NCBI GenBank assembly: GCA_019685655.1
Contig: JABFQP010000002.1
Location: 124,001 to 188,000 of the forward strand
Direction of reading: 5' to 3'
Length of the DNA stretch: 64,000 bases
DNA from: Candidatus Bathyarchaeota archaeon A05DMB-5
GTDB lineage: Archaea > Thermoproteota > Bathyarchaeia > Bathyarchaeales > Bathycorpusculaceae
Shown here: positions 8,667 to 16,889 of the stretch, one piece after another
How positions within the stretch are numbered: the stretch's first letter is position 1
Layout: every line of letters begins with the position of its first letter
The notes under the pieces: model-generated
What the model saw: the letters and a program-made list of their open reading frames with translations, nothing else
Databases searched by the model: none
Told to the model about the DNA's origin: nothing
Program-made: the position numbers and the translations under genes

Positions 8667-8677
8667 GGTATATAAGG
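8667..8677 (+). promoter_or_regulatory. TATA-like element between divergent regulator genes
   Basis: The sequence GGTATATAAGG reads as a TATA box on the plus strand, with predicted start near 8700, inside operator 2. The minus-strand reading CTTATATACC could also drive the COG2522 gene, but the spacing to its ATG is short. The first operator abuts this element directly. Confidence 0.5.
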
Positions 8678-8712
8678 ATGACGTATGTCATATTGTTTAT
8701 GACGTATGTCAT
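8678..8712. promoter_or_regulatory. Tandem operator pair, two ATGACGTATGTCAT sites
   Basis: Two identical 14-base copies occupy 8678-8691 and 8699-8712, exactly 21 bases apart start to start, which is two helical turns. Each has inverted TGAC/GTCA arms around four bases, as expected for a dimeric HTH protein. They sit directly downstream of the TATA element and would cover the plus-strand transcription start, the usual position for an archaeal repressor. The adjacent COG2522-type protein is the best candidate binder. Confidence 0.7.
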
Positions 8713-8770
8713 GACGAAACCAAACTAAAACTAACTTCTACAAAAACCCTCCTTTCTCCCCAAGAACGCC

Positions 8771-8784
8771 ATGACATACGTCAG
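8771..8784. promoter_or_regulatory. Third copy of the TGAC-N4-GTCA operator, inverted orientation
   Basis: ATGACATACGTCA is the reverse complement of the sites at 8678 and 8699. It overlaps the first possible ATG of the wHTH gene at 8771, so binding here could block elongation or loop with the upstream pair. Confidence 0.6.
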
Positions 8785-9814
8785 AAGTGTCCGGTCAACC
8801 ATGAAGACCGAAACCCACCCAAGCCCGAATGAACGGGCACAAACTCAAGCAAGCCTAGCAGAAAATGTGAGAGAATGGGAGGAAACATGCAAAAACTGTC
8901 ATCCACCAACGCCCATTGTTTGCATGACAAACTGCAGAATTTGGAACTCAAAAAACGAGCTGAGAAGACTACACAAGATAATAAGCAACCCAAACTTCAC
9001 TCCAGCATTGCTAAACACTCTGAAAAACACACGACGACTTTACAATTTAAGATTGATTTCAAAAGGATACAACTCCATAGGTAATCTTCAACAAGAACTC
9101 AGAAAAATCGGTCACAACCACAGCTTACAAACAATACAAGACGAATACGTAACTCCATTACTGAAAGTTGGATTGATCGAGGAAAGAGATAATCGTTACT
9201 ACATGACATCATTCGGACGCCAGCTCTTAGACGTGATTAAAAATTGCGATTTTGAAGAAGTCTTGCCGCCTCACTCCGAATGCCATGAAGAAAAAGTCTT
9301 GCATTTGCTGTTAGACGCGCCGAAAACTTTTGACGATTTCAAAACCGTAATCCCAACAAAGAGTATTGCTAGAGTCTTAAGCCGATTACGTAAAGCTGGG
9401 TTAATAGAAGCTACAAAAGAGAAGGACTATGTTTTCTATTTCAAAACAAAAAGAGAGCCAGAAAAAACAAGATTTTCTCTAACAGAAAGAAAAATCTACG
9501 AGAACATTGCAGAGAATGGAATATCTGCACAAAAACTTGCGGAAAAAGCGATGATTTCGCTGAGAAGAACATACAAGTATCTTCGAAAACTTAAAGGAAA
9601 AAAGATGGTTTTCAGCAGAAAGAAACCCAAAATCTACTCGTTAACAGCCAAAGGCGTTCAAATAGCATCCGCTTTAGAGAAAATACACAAATTAACCGAG
9701 GAAACTTTAGTAGCCACATCACACTTTGTCAATGACAAAGAAACTTCTTATCTACCAACACCGGACACTTCTTACATTTCTAAAGCAGAAGAACAGAGGA
9801 AACATGCTCGCTAA
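8771..9814 (+). CDS. Multi-winged-helix protein with an N-terminal Cys cluster
   Basis: This 347-residue protein has an N-terminal cysteine group (C40, C43, C51, C55 in CKNCHPPTPIVCMTNC), probably binding a metal. Three winged-helix modules follow at roughly 60-150, 170-232 and 240-300, for example KIYENIAENGISAQKLAEKAMISLRRTYKYLRKLK and the wing KPKIYSLTAKG. No enzymatic motif is seen, so it is most likely a DNA-binding regulator. The start may be ATG 8771, which lies in an operator, or ATG 8801, which keeps all recognisable domains. I do not know a characterised homologue. Confidence 0.72.
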   Translation: MTYVRSVRSTMKTETHPSPNERAQTQASLAENVREWEETCKNCHPPTPIVCMTNCRIWNSKNELRRLHKIISNPNFTPALLNTLKNTRRLYNLRLISKGYNSIGNLQQELRKIGHNHSLQTIQDEYVTPLLKVGLIEERDNRYYMTSFGRQLLDVIKNCDFEEVLPPHSECHEEKVLHLLLDAPKTFDDFKTVIPTKSIARVLSRLRKAGLIEATKEKDYVFYFKTKREPEKTRFSLTERKIYENIAENGISAQKLAEKAMISLRRTYKYLRKLKGKKMVFSRKKPKIYSLTAKGVQIASALEKIHKLTEETLVATSHFVNDKETSYLPTPDTSYISKAEEQRKHAR

Positions 9815-9894
9815 AGCCTCGCGATGATACTGTGCATAACTCATAAAAACGGTAGGGCTTCTAAAGAATAAGAATTAAGGGTGAGGCGGAGTTC

Positions 9895-10758
9895 GTGAAA
9901 GTTAACATAGTTTCTCTGACGTGCTGTGCTGGATGCGTTTCCTCTTTTTTGAATGCAGGCGATGCTCTACTGGAAATTCTTTCGCAAGATTTCGACATAG
10001 TTTACTCGCCTACATTTGTTGATTTGAAAGAGGTTCCGCAAGTTGATTTGGCAATAGTTGAAGGTGGAGTTAGAACAGAAGCAGATGAGAAATTAATCAG
10101 AGAAGTACGCGCTAAATCACGCGTTCTTGTTGCGTTAGGAATCTGCGCAACTCATGGCGGAGTAACAAGTCTAGGCAACATAATTTCGGTAAAGAAACTT
10201 TTAGAGAAAGAATACTTCGTTCTGGAAACAAGTAAGCTTCCAGAACTTGAGGATTTGATGTATCCAATATGCAACTTTGTTGACGTGGACTATTATATTC
10301 CCGGATGCCCACCCATGCCTTTCCTCATAGTTCACAGTCTAAAAAGCATTGTAAGCGGAAAAACGCCTATCCGCCACCAGAGTGTAGTGTGCACAGAATG
10401 CAACAGAAAAATAATCGCTGCAAAACTTGACCGCCTTTATGGAATATATGATAAAGAGGCAGACCCAAACCTTTGTTTAGTCAGTCAAGGCTTCGTTTGT
10501 TTAGGGTCCTTGACACGTGAAGGTTGCGGTGCACCATGCCCGAGAGCGGGCTTCACGTGCTTCGGATGTAGGGGACCCACTGATTCTTTGCTGTATCGTT
10601 CACGAGACTTGTACTCTTTCCTTGTTAAGGTGATATCGAAAAGAACAAGCATTCCAGAAGAAGAAGTTAAGAAAGAGTTATACCGCAACCCCTTCATCTT
10701 CCACACTTTCATTTTCTCAAAATTTGAACGCTTCAAGGCAAGGGAGAGAATCATTTGA
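9895..10758 (+). CDS. [NiFe] hydrogenase small subunit, group 3 (MvhG-like)
   Basis: The Fe-S electron-transfer subunit. The N-terminal SLTCCAGCVSSFL (C10/C11/C14) with GICATHGG and the PGCPP motif near residue 140 bind the proximal [4Fe-4S] cluster. The C-terminal half has further cysteines (CTEC, CLV, CLGS, CGAPCPRAGFTCFGC) for two more clusters, the pattern of F420-non-reducing and sulfhydrogenase small subunits. No Tat signal is present, so it is cytoplasmic. GTG start. The gene overlaps the large subunit by 4 bases. No MvhD, HdrA or F420/NAD subunit is adjacent, so the electron acceptor is unclear. Confidence 0.92.
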   Translation: MKVNIVSLTCCAGCVSSFLNAGDALLEILSQDFDIVYSPTFVDLKEVPQVDLAIVEGGVRTEADEKLIREVRAKSRVLVALGICATHGGVTSLGNIISVKKLLEKEYFVLETSKLPELEDLMYPICNFVDVDYYIPGCPPMPFLIVHSLKSIVSGKTPIRHQSVVCTECNRKIIAAKLDRLYGIYDKEADPNLCLVSQGFVCLGSLTREGCGAPCPRAGFTCFGCRGPTDSLLYRSRDLYSFLVKVISKRTSIPEEEVKKELYRNPFIFHTFIFSKFERFKARERII

Positions 10759-12170
10759 CCAGCCAAAGAGAAATAACAATATCGCCGACTACGAGGATTG
10801 AGGGACATGGAAAGGTAACAATAATCCTCGACGAGGCTGGAAACGTTTCAGATGCATATTTTTACGCCACGGAAATTCGCGGTTTCGACTACTTCTTAAG
10901 AGGCATGGAAGCGGACAGACTTCCATTTATAATCTCAAGAATATGTGGCGTTTGCTCAACCGCCCACGTACTCGCATCGGTAAAAGCCATAGAAAACATT
11001 TACGGAACAGAAATAACAGAAACTGCCAAAAAACTTCGAGAAGTTCTCCTCATGGGACAGATAATCAGCAATCACTCTCTTGTCTTCTTTTTCTTGATAT
11101 TGCCAGATTTCTGGTTTTCAAAGGAAGAAGACCCATCAAAAAGAAATGCCTTTCAAATAATGCGTGAAAACCCGGAAATAGGCAGAAAAGCCATTGCCTT
11201 AAGAAGTTTTGCAACTAAAATCTTGGACACCATTGGAAAACGTGAAGTCCACATAGTATCAGCGATACCTGGCGGTTTAATAAGCCCGCTTAAGGAGAAA
11301 GAACGAGAAGAACTGCTGAAAGCAGCAAAAGAAGCATGCGCAATCACGCAAGAAGCAGTCAGTTTAGGAAAGGAACTTTTCGAGAAAAATTGGGAAGAGT
11401 TCAGAAAAGCCGGGGACTACAAGACACATTACATGGCTTTAACAGAAGATGACGCCACAGAATTTTACGAAGGCAAAATACGTATCATAAACCCCGAAGG
11501 CGCTGTCTACTCAGAGTTCACAGCGCAAGATTACATGAAACACATTGAAGAAAAACGGTATGAATGGACCTATGCAAAGTTTGCTTGCCTAAAAACCTTG
11601 GGATGCCAAAAAGGAATAGTTCAAGTTGGACCCACCGCCCGAATCAACGTAAACAGAAAGGCAAAAACAGAATTTGCAAACAAAGAATTGGAAGAGTTTA
11701 AACGAAAATTCGGAAGCCCAGCACACGCTACTTTACTTTTTGATTACGCCCGCCTCATAGACCTTCTTTACGCTTGTGAGAGAACACGAGAGCTATTAGA
11801 AGACGAGAACATAACACGAACTGACACCAGAGTCAAAGTTAAGCCTAAAGGAGGCATAGGCACAAGCGTTGTTGAGGCCCCAAGAGGAACACTCGCTCAT
11901 GAATACACATTAACCCGTAATGGACGATTGAAAAGCATAAAGTTGATAATACCGACGCAAGTGAACAGCGCGGCTATAAACCTTAACGTGAAAGACGCTG
12001 CAACGGAATTCATACAAAAAGGCGAAATAAAAACGGGACTTTTGAACAGAATAGAGATGGTTGTTCGAGCTTATGACCCATGTATAAAATGCGCCACTAG
12101 AAACGTAACCGACGGTTTGAAAGTGGAGATAAGAAACCAAGAAGGCAAATTGCTGAAGATTTTAAGTTAA
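10755..12170 (+). CDS. [NiFe] hydrogenase large (catalytic) subunit, group 3
   Basis: The catalytic subunit that splits or forms H2 at the NiFe(CN)2CO centre. Both ligand motifs are present: RICGVCSTAH (C64/C67) and DPCIKCATR (C443/C446). After R449 there is a 22-residue tail, the usual piece removed by a maturation protease once nickel is loaded; that protease is not encoded nearby. Other landmarks are SPTTRIEGHGKVTI and the EAPRGTLAHEY motif. TTG start overlapping the small subunit stop (TTGA). The Hyp proteins at 43.5-48.2 kb would mature it. Confidence 0.94.
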   Translation: MTSQREITISPTTRIEGHGKVTIILDEAGNVSDAYFYATEIRGFDYFLRGMEADRLPFIISRICGVCSTAHVLASVKAIENIYGTEITETAKKLREVLLMGQIISNHSLVFFFLILPDFWFSKEEDPSKRNAFQIMRENPEIGRKAIALRSFATKILDTIGKREVHIVSAIPGGLISPLKEKEREELLKAAKEACAITQEAVSLGKELFEKNWEEFRKAGDYKTHYMALTEDDATEFYEGKIRIINPEGAVYSEFTAQDYMKHIEEKRYEWTYAKFACLKTLGCQKGIVQVGPTARINVNRKAKTEFANKELEEFKRKFGSPAHATLLFDYARLIDLLYACERTRELLEDENITRTDTRVKVKPKGGIGTSVVEAPRGTLAHEYTLTRNGRLKSIKLIIPTQVNSAAINLNVKDAATEFIQKGEIKTGLLNRIEMVVRAYDPCIKCATRNVTDGLKVEIRNQEGKLLKILS

Positions 12171-12353
12171 GATTTTTATGGCTTGTCCGGGACAGTTCAC
12201 TTGACACGTTCTGCATAAAATGCAGTTTTCTTCATTCACGATTTTTGGTTTTTTCGACTTTCCATTATTAAAAACGGAAGTGGGGCATATTTCTACGCAG
12301 ATTTTATCACGGTCTCCAACACACTTTGAATAGTCAATTACTATTTTAGCCAT
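12162..12353 (-). CDS. Small two-cluster ferredoxin
   Basis: A 63-residue ferredoxin. The second motif CILCRTCQVNCPG is a standard [4Fe-4S] site. The first, C11-x2-D14-x4-C19-x3-C23-P, has Asp in place of one Cys and a longer loop, so that cluster may be [3Fe-4S] or Asp-ligated. It is convergent with, and overlaps by 9 bases, the hydrogenase large subunit gene, and may carry its electrons. The start is ATG at 12353. Confidence 0.85.
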   Translation of the reverse strand: MAKIVIDYSKCVGDRDKICVEICPTSVFNNGKSKKPKIVNEENCILCRTCQVNCPGQAIKILT

Positions 12354-12463
12354 GCACTTCGCCTTTGTTGGTAAACTTTCCGAAACTATTAAAACTTTCT
12401 TACTAATTCGCTGAGATTATCTAAGCCAACGCCGAAGATGCACTGAATAAAGTTTTAGGTCTC

Positions 12464-14605
12464 CTACTTTTTCACTTTTGAAGCGTACTTTTTCGGGTTT
12501 CTTTTGAATTCTTCTTCACAGTGTTTAGAACAGAAATACACAGTGCGTCCTTCATACTCGATTTTGCTGTAAGCTGTTTCAGACTCTATCTTCATTCCAC
12601 ACACCGGGTCAGTAACTAACTGTTTTTTCTCCATAAAATGCACCCCCTTTGGTTCATATTTCCTCAAAGTTTGAGCGTTAAATGCCACTATCACCGTGCT
12701 AAGCGACATAATCACCGCGCCAATTGCTGGATGCAACACCACGCCAAAACTGGACAAGATTCCAGCTGCTAACGGTATTGTTACAATGTTGTAGCCTGCA
12801 GCCCACCATAAATTTTGAACCATTTTGGAATAGGTCTTTTTTGAAAGGTCTATAACTTTTGGGACATCACGCGGGTCATTTCTTACAAGGATTATGTCTG
12901 CGCTTTCGATTGCAACGTCTGTTCCGGCGCCTATGGCAATGCCGACATCTGCTGTGACAAGCGCTGGAGCATCATTAATGCCATCACCAACCATGGCAAC
13001 CCTGAAGCCTTTTTCTCTTAATGCTTTGATTTTCTCTGCTTTTTTGTCTGGCAGAACTTGAGCAAAATAGTCGTCTATGCCTAGTTCTTTTCCAACCCAG
13101 CGGGCTACCTCTTCAGAATCTCCAGTTAACATGTAAACTTTTATGCCTTTTTCCTTCAACTTTTTGATGGCTTCAATGGATTCTTCACGTATCCTGTCAG
13201 AGAGCGCAAATGCGCCGCCAAGTTTTCCATTAACAACCGTGAAAACCACGGTTTTGCCTTGTTCCTGCAATTCTTTTATTTTCGGGTCGTTCACGTCTAT
13301 TTTCATTTCTTGGAGAAGGTTTACGCTTCCTACGTAAACTTCTTTCTTGCCAACTTTTCCGTAGGCGCCTCTGCCTGGTAAAGCCTTAAATTCCTTAGCT
13401 TGGGGGGTTTCTACGCCTTTTTCTTTAGCATATTCTACTACGGCTTTGGCTATGATGTGTTCAGAGTTTAGCTCAACACTTGAGGTTAATTCTAGCAGTT
13501 CATTTTCTGGAATAAACGAGACTACGTCGCTGACGCCGAATTTGCCAGAAGTTAACGTTCCGGTCTTGTCAAAAACAACCGCGTTTACATCTTTAACCAT
13601 TTCGAAGGCTTTTCTGTCACGGATGAGAACGCCGCTTTTCGCGGTTATCGATGTTGAAAGGGCAACAACCAGCGGTATTGCCAAACCTAGTGCGTGCGGG
13701 CAAGCAATTACTAACACTGTCACTGTTCTTTCAAGCGCCATGAAAGAACTATCTATCAAAGACCAAACAGCATACGTTACTATTCCCACTGCAAGTGCTA
13801 CGTAAAAGAGCAATGCAGCAGCGCGGTTTGCTAAATCCTGCGTTCGAGATTTGCTTTCCTGCGCTTGCTTGACTAGCTTGATTACTTGTGCTAAGTAGGT
13901 TTCTTCGCCTACCCGTTCTATTTTTACTTTCAAAACACCTTCAGAGTTTATGGCACCGCCTATCACTTTGTCTTTGAATTCTTTGTGGACGGGTTTTGAT
14001 TCGCCGGTTAAAAGAGCTTCGTTAACGTAGGATTCGCCTTCAACAACCACGCCGTCAGACGGTATTTTCTCGCCGGGGCGAACAAGAACAACGTCGCTGG
14101 TTTTCAATTGCGCGACTGGAACGTCCACTATTTCGCCATTTTTCAATAGGTGAGCGGTTGTGGGCATTATTCTAACGAGTTCTTCCAGCGCCATTGAAGC
14201 GCCCATGACGCTTTTTGCTTCTATCCAGTGTCCAAGAAGCATCACGTCGATTAATGTGGCGAGTTCCCAAAAAAAGTCCATGCCTAATTGAAAGATGACT
14301 GTTCCGGCTGAATAGAAAAATGCGACTGTTATTGCCATTCCTATAAGCGTCATCATTCCTGGCTGTCTGGCTTTTACTTCTTCAATTAAGCCTTTCAGAA
14401 AGGGCGTTCCGCCATAAACATAAACAATAGTGGATAGGGCTAGTAGGATGTAGGATTGGTAGGGTATTTTTAGGATTTGGAGCGGTGGAAACCATTCTTG
14501 AATCATTGTTGAAAGTAGCAGTATTGGGATTGTTAGGATTAAGGATATTAGAAATTTGTTTTTGAATTCTTGCATGTGGTGAGCGTGGTGATGATGCCCA
14601 GACAT
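12464..14605 (-). CDS. copB: Copper-translocating P1B-type ATPase, CopB class, with C-terminal YHS domain
   Basis: A 713-residue heavy-metal pump. The N-terminus is His-rich (SGHHHHAHH), replacing the usual CxxC metal domain. TGES is at 200-203, the metal-site motif CPH at 302-304, and the phosphorylation site DKTGT at 346-350. CPH marks the CopB subgroup, which exports Cu(I) or Cu(II)/Ag. The C-terminus has a YHS/TRASH-like domain (DPVCGMKIES...YFCSKHCEEEFKRNP), a cysteine metal site often seen on archaeal copper pumps. Its promoter region contains one site of the TGAC-N4-GTCA type. Confidence 0.93.
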   Translation of the reverse strand: MSGHHHHAHHMQEFKNKFLISLILTIPILLLSTMIQEWFPPLQILKIPYQSYILLALSTIVYVYGGTPFLKGLIEEVKARQPGMMTLIGMAITVAFFYSAGTVIFQLGMDFFWELATLIDVMLLGHWIEAKSVMGASMALEELVRIMPTTAHLLKNGEIVDVPVAQLKTSDVVLVRPGEKIPSDGVVVEGESYVNEALLTGESKPVHKEFKDKVIGGAINSEGVLKVKIERVGEETYLAQVIKLVKQAQESKSRTQDLANRAAALLFYVALAVGIVTYAVWSLIDSSFMALERTVTVLVIACPHALGLAIPLVVALSTSITAKSGVLIRDRKAFEMVKDVNAVVFDKTGTLTSGKFGVSDVVSFIPENELLELTSSVELNSEHIIAKAVVEYAKEKGVETPQAKEFKALPGRGAYGKVGKKEVYVGSVNLLQEMKIDVNDPKIKELQEQGKTVVFTVVNGKLGGAFALSDRIREESIEAIKKLKEKGIKVYMLTGDSEEVARWVGKELGIDDYFAQVLPDKKAEKIKALREKGFRVAMVGDGINDAPALVTADVGIAIGAGTDVAIESADIILVRNDPRDVPKVIDLSKKTYSKMVQNLWWAAGYNIVTIPLAAGILSSFGVVLHPAIGAVIMSLSTVIVAFNAQTLRKYEPKGVHFMEKKQLVTDPVCGMKIESETAYSKIEYEGRTVYFCSKHCEEEFKRNPKKYASKVKK

Positions 14606-14665
14606 TTTCTTACTCTTCTTTTTTTATTAGAGTCTTGTTGGTTTTTATGGTTTTGTGGCTGAAGT

Positions 14666-14686
14666 CTTAAATATGCCGTATGTCAT
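14666..14686. promoter_or_regulatory. Shared promoter: TATA element plus operator ATGCCGTATGTCAT
   Basis: CTTAAATATG at 14666-14675 reads as a TATA box on both strands, for the ferredoxin gene (plus) and possibly the copper ATPase gene (minus). Abutting it at 14673-14686 is ATGCCGTATGTCAT, one base different from the operators at 8678 and 8699 and in the same position relative to TATA. A common regulator is suggested. Confidence 0.55.
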
Positions 14687-14708
14687 AAAAACCTATCGGT
14701 GAACACAA

Positions 14709-14924
14709 TTGAAAGTCACCATCAACCGAGAAGGATGCATAGGATGCGGCGTGTGCGAAGCCCTATGCCCAGAAGTCTTCAAACTATTAGAAGACACAAA
14801 ATCAAGTATAGTCGAAAAATATAGAAAAGGCAGTCCGAGCGAAGGAGAAGTTGACGACAGCTTAGGCGCGTGCGTTGAAAGCGCCAAAACTTCTTGTCCA
14901 GTTGAAGTTATAAGCACACAATAG
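14709..14924 (+). CDS. Single-cluster [4Fe-4S] ferredoxin
   Basis: A 71-residue ferredoxin with one complete N-terminal motif CIGCGVCEALCPEVF and a distant fourth cysteine in SCPVEVI. A further Cys (GACVESAK) could pair as a disulfide, as in Pyrococcus and Thermotoga ferredoxins. The inserted middle segment is acidic. TTG start behind GGTGA. Divergent from the copper ATPase and next to a shared operator, so its expression may respond to the same signal. Confidence 0.9.
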   Translation: MKVTINREGCIGCGVCEALCPEVFKLLEDTKSSIVEKYRKGSPSEGEVDDSLGACVESAKTSCPVEVISTQ

Positions 14925-14946
14925 TCGCGCGTTAGTTTTTACTATT

Positions 14947-15441
14947 CTATCCTCCAGGAGCGCCATGGAACGGGACATTCTTCCATAGCAGTTCCCACCA
15001 GTCCTCTTCCGTTATTGTTTCTCCACGAACCAAAATTTCCAGAACCATTTTCAAAAGTTCGTGATGTCTTTTTTCGTCTTCCAAAATTGCATTCAACAAA
15101 AGCTTAACTTTCTCGTCCTCAACGCTCGGCAATACTTTTCCAATTTTCTTGATGAGCTCAGCTTCCATGCGGATGTGTTTTTCCACTAAGGCTTTTTGTT
15201 TGTCAAGATGTTCCTGCGTCAAGGCTTGGGCTACGCCGGTGAGAAGTTCGGTGGCTGCAGCATACAGTTCCGCGTGTTTAACGGAATCAAGCGATATTCC
15301 TTTCAGAACGCCTTTTACTGGCGGATTTTTTATTCCCACTAAACCAGCATTCAATGAGTCTACAATTTCGTTTTCAATTTTAATTTGCGCTTTAAGAAAC
15401 CCTATTAACTCGTTTTTTGATTTCAAAGAGTTTGCCTCCAA
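14947..15441 (-). CDS. Ferritin-like (rubrerythrin-type) diiron protein
   Basis: A 164-residue all-helical protein with the ferritin-like pattern of Glu and His: KIENEIVDSLN, SVKHAELYAAA, RMEAELIKKI and EDEKRHHELLKMV. These provide two ExxH-type iron ligand pairs. It has no rubredoxin domain. It may act in iron handling or peroxide reduction. It is followed 12 bases away by nothing on its strand, but lies downstream of the flavodoxin gene on the same strand, probably as one unit. The tail WWELLWKNVPFHGAPGG is unusual. Confidence 0.75.
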   Translation of the reverse strand: MEANSLKSKNELIGFLKAQIKIENEIVDSLNAGLVGIKNPPVKGVLKGISLDSVKHAELYAAATELLTGVAQALTQEHLDKQKALVEKHIRMEAELIKKIGKVLPSVEDEKVKLLLNAILEDEKRHHELLKMVLEILVRGETITEEDWWELLWKNVPFHGAPGG

Positions 15442-15453
15442 CCATTAACGTTG

Positions 15454-15900
15454 TTAAGCTTTGTGCATAAGTCTTTCGGCAATTTTCCTTCCAAATTCTC
15501 TACACTTTTCCAGACCATTCTGGTCTGGCGTATACTTGATTAAGAGCGGTTGGTCGGTTACTTGCATTTCAAACTTGTTTTTCAAGATTTCAAGAACAAG
15601 TTTAGGGGCTTCACCGCTCCATCCGTAAGACCCGAAAGCCGCGCCGATTTTGCCTTTCAAATTTACGCCTTTCACTGCTGCTTCTTCAAAGAGCATTTTC
15701 ATGTCAAGGGTCATGTCATGATGGTAAGTTGGCGTGCCAACAATTACCGCGTCAAATTCGCTTAAAGCTTCAGGCGTCACATTATAGGCTAGTTCTACGT
15801 CAACGCCGGGAACCTTTTTGGCGCCATCAACCACTGCTCTTGCCATTTTTTCGGTGTTTCCAGTTCGGCTATAATAGAGTACGAGAATTTTGGGCATCAT
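15454..15900 (-). CDS. Flavodoxin
   Basis: A 148-residue flavodoxin, a cytoplasmic FMN electron carrier. The phosphate-binding loop YSRTGNTEKMA is at residues 10-20. The flavin-flanking loops are GTPTYHHDMTLDMK near 55 and FGSYGWSGEAPKLV near 90. This form resembles the C-terminal flavodoxin domain of flavodiiron proteins (FprA) but stands alone. GGTGAT precedes the paired ATG start. It lies 12 bases upstream of the ferritin-like gene. Confidence 0.92.
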   Translation of the reverse strand: MMPKILVLYYSRTGNTEKMARAVVDGAKKVPGVDVELAYNVTPEALSEFDAVIVGTPTYHHDMTLDMKMLFEEAAVKGVNLKGKIGAAFGSYGWSGEAPKLVLEILKNKFEMQVTDQPLLIKYTPDQNGLEKCREFGRKIAERLMHKA

Positions 15901-15930
15901 TTATCACCTTACTACCATTAAAATTCTAAA

Positions 15931-16782
15931 TTAGTTAGCTTTTTTCTCAGTTTTGGATTTTTTGGTTTTCTTTTTAGAAGCTTTAAGCAGTTGAGCAACT
16001 CTCTCTTTTGCACTTTCGAAAGATCCGCCTAAAACTCGAATCTTATCTATTCGTCCTTCTCCGAAACCTCTTTTCATGGCTTCTTTTATTACTGGTATCT
16101 TTTCTGGGTTCAAACCTACAAGGGCGTAACCAACTGCTTCAACTGCAACTGCGTCTCTGCCGACTACGAGAACGTTCATGCTTGTTCTGTTAGCGCTCGG
16201 TGCAACACCACTGCATAGGTATGTGCCATCCAAAACTGCAAGGTCTACTCCGCCGACTGCCTCATACAAGTCTAGAAGCGTCTCTTCCAACTTCTTGTGA
16301 AACCTCACCTTTTTCCTGTCCGGAATTAAACCTAACAAGTTCTTTAGAATGCTTCCTTTTTCATAAGTGCGCAAAACGTGAGTGCTAACAAACACGTTGG
16401 GCTTGAAAAGTATGTGAGATAAATCTATCATTTCATCTGCAACCTTAACCTGCTTGGTTTCTGCATCTCCAGAAAGGTCGAAGGGCACAACACGTTCACT
16501 AAAAAGTGTATTCCATTTTTGAAGTCTTTCCAATGCTTTTCCCTTGTAATTTTCGGACTCTGCCAAGAATATTTTGGGAGCTTTGTCGAAGCTATTGATA
16601 ATCGCGTCTGCAACATCTACGCTTGTGTGATGATTTGTTCTGTGGTCAAAAACGCCAACCTTAACGATAACCGATCTTTGAGGTGTGTTTAGGTCGTCTA
16701 TTCCTCCGATAAGCTGGATTGCTTGATTAAAGGATTCTCTAACATCAGAACCGAGTTCCATCACAGCAACTTTAACAACCAT
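15931..16782 (-). CDS. DUF362-domain protein
   Basis: A 283-residue protein of the DUF362 family, whose function is not established; members are often fused or adjacent to ferredoxins. Visible landmarks are VIVKVGVFDHRTNHHTSVDVADAII, the segment HILFKPNVFVSTHVLRTYEKGSILKNLLGLIPDRKKVRFH and AVVGRDAVAVEAVG-like VLVVGRDAVAVEAVGYALVG. The last 20 residues are a Lys-rich tail. GGAGAT lies 5 bases before ATG. It is upstream of the flavodoxin and ferritin-like genes on the same strand. Confidence 0.85.
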   Translation of the reverse strand: MVVKVAVMELGSDVRESFNQAIQLIGGIDDLNTPQRSVIVKVGVFDHRTNHHTSVDVADAIINSFDKAPKIFLAESENYKGKALERLQKWNTLFSERVVPFDLSGDAETKQVKVADEMIDLSHILFKPNVFVSTHVLRTYEKGSILKNLLGLIPDRKKVRFHKKLEETLLDLYEAVGGVDLAVLDGTYLCSGVAPSANRTSMNVLVVGRDAVAVEAVGYALVGLNPEKIPVIKEAMKRGFGEGRIDKIRVLGGSFESAKERVAQLLKASKKKTKKSKTEKKAN

Positions 16783-16889
16783 AAAGAATCTCCTTAGGGT
16801 TGAAGTTATCTCTCTACTCTTATTTTTAAGGTAATCGCAGCAAATTACAGAAAAGACTGAATTTTGGATAGCTTTTGAACTGAGATGAG

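Noticed and set aside
8220..8675. Plus-strand frame of 151 codons
   Set aside because: Mirror of the COG2522 gene on the minus strand, which has clear HTH and CxxC motifs.
8678..8784. Short repeats considered as a small CRISPR array
   Set aside because: The units are 14-base inverted repeats 7 and 58 bases apart without uniform spacers or cas genes, so an operator is the better reading.
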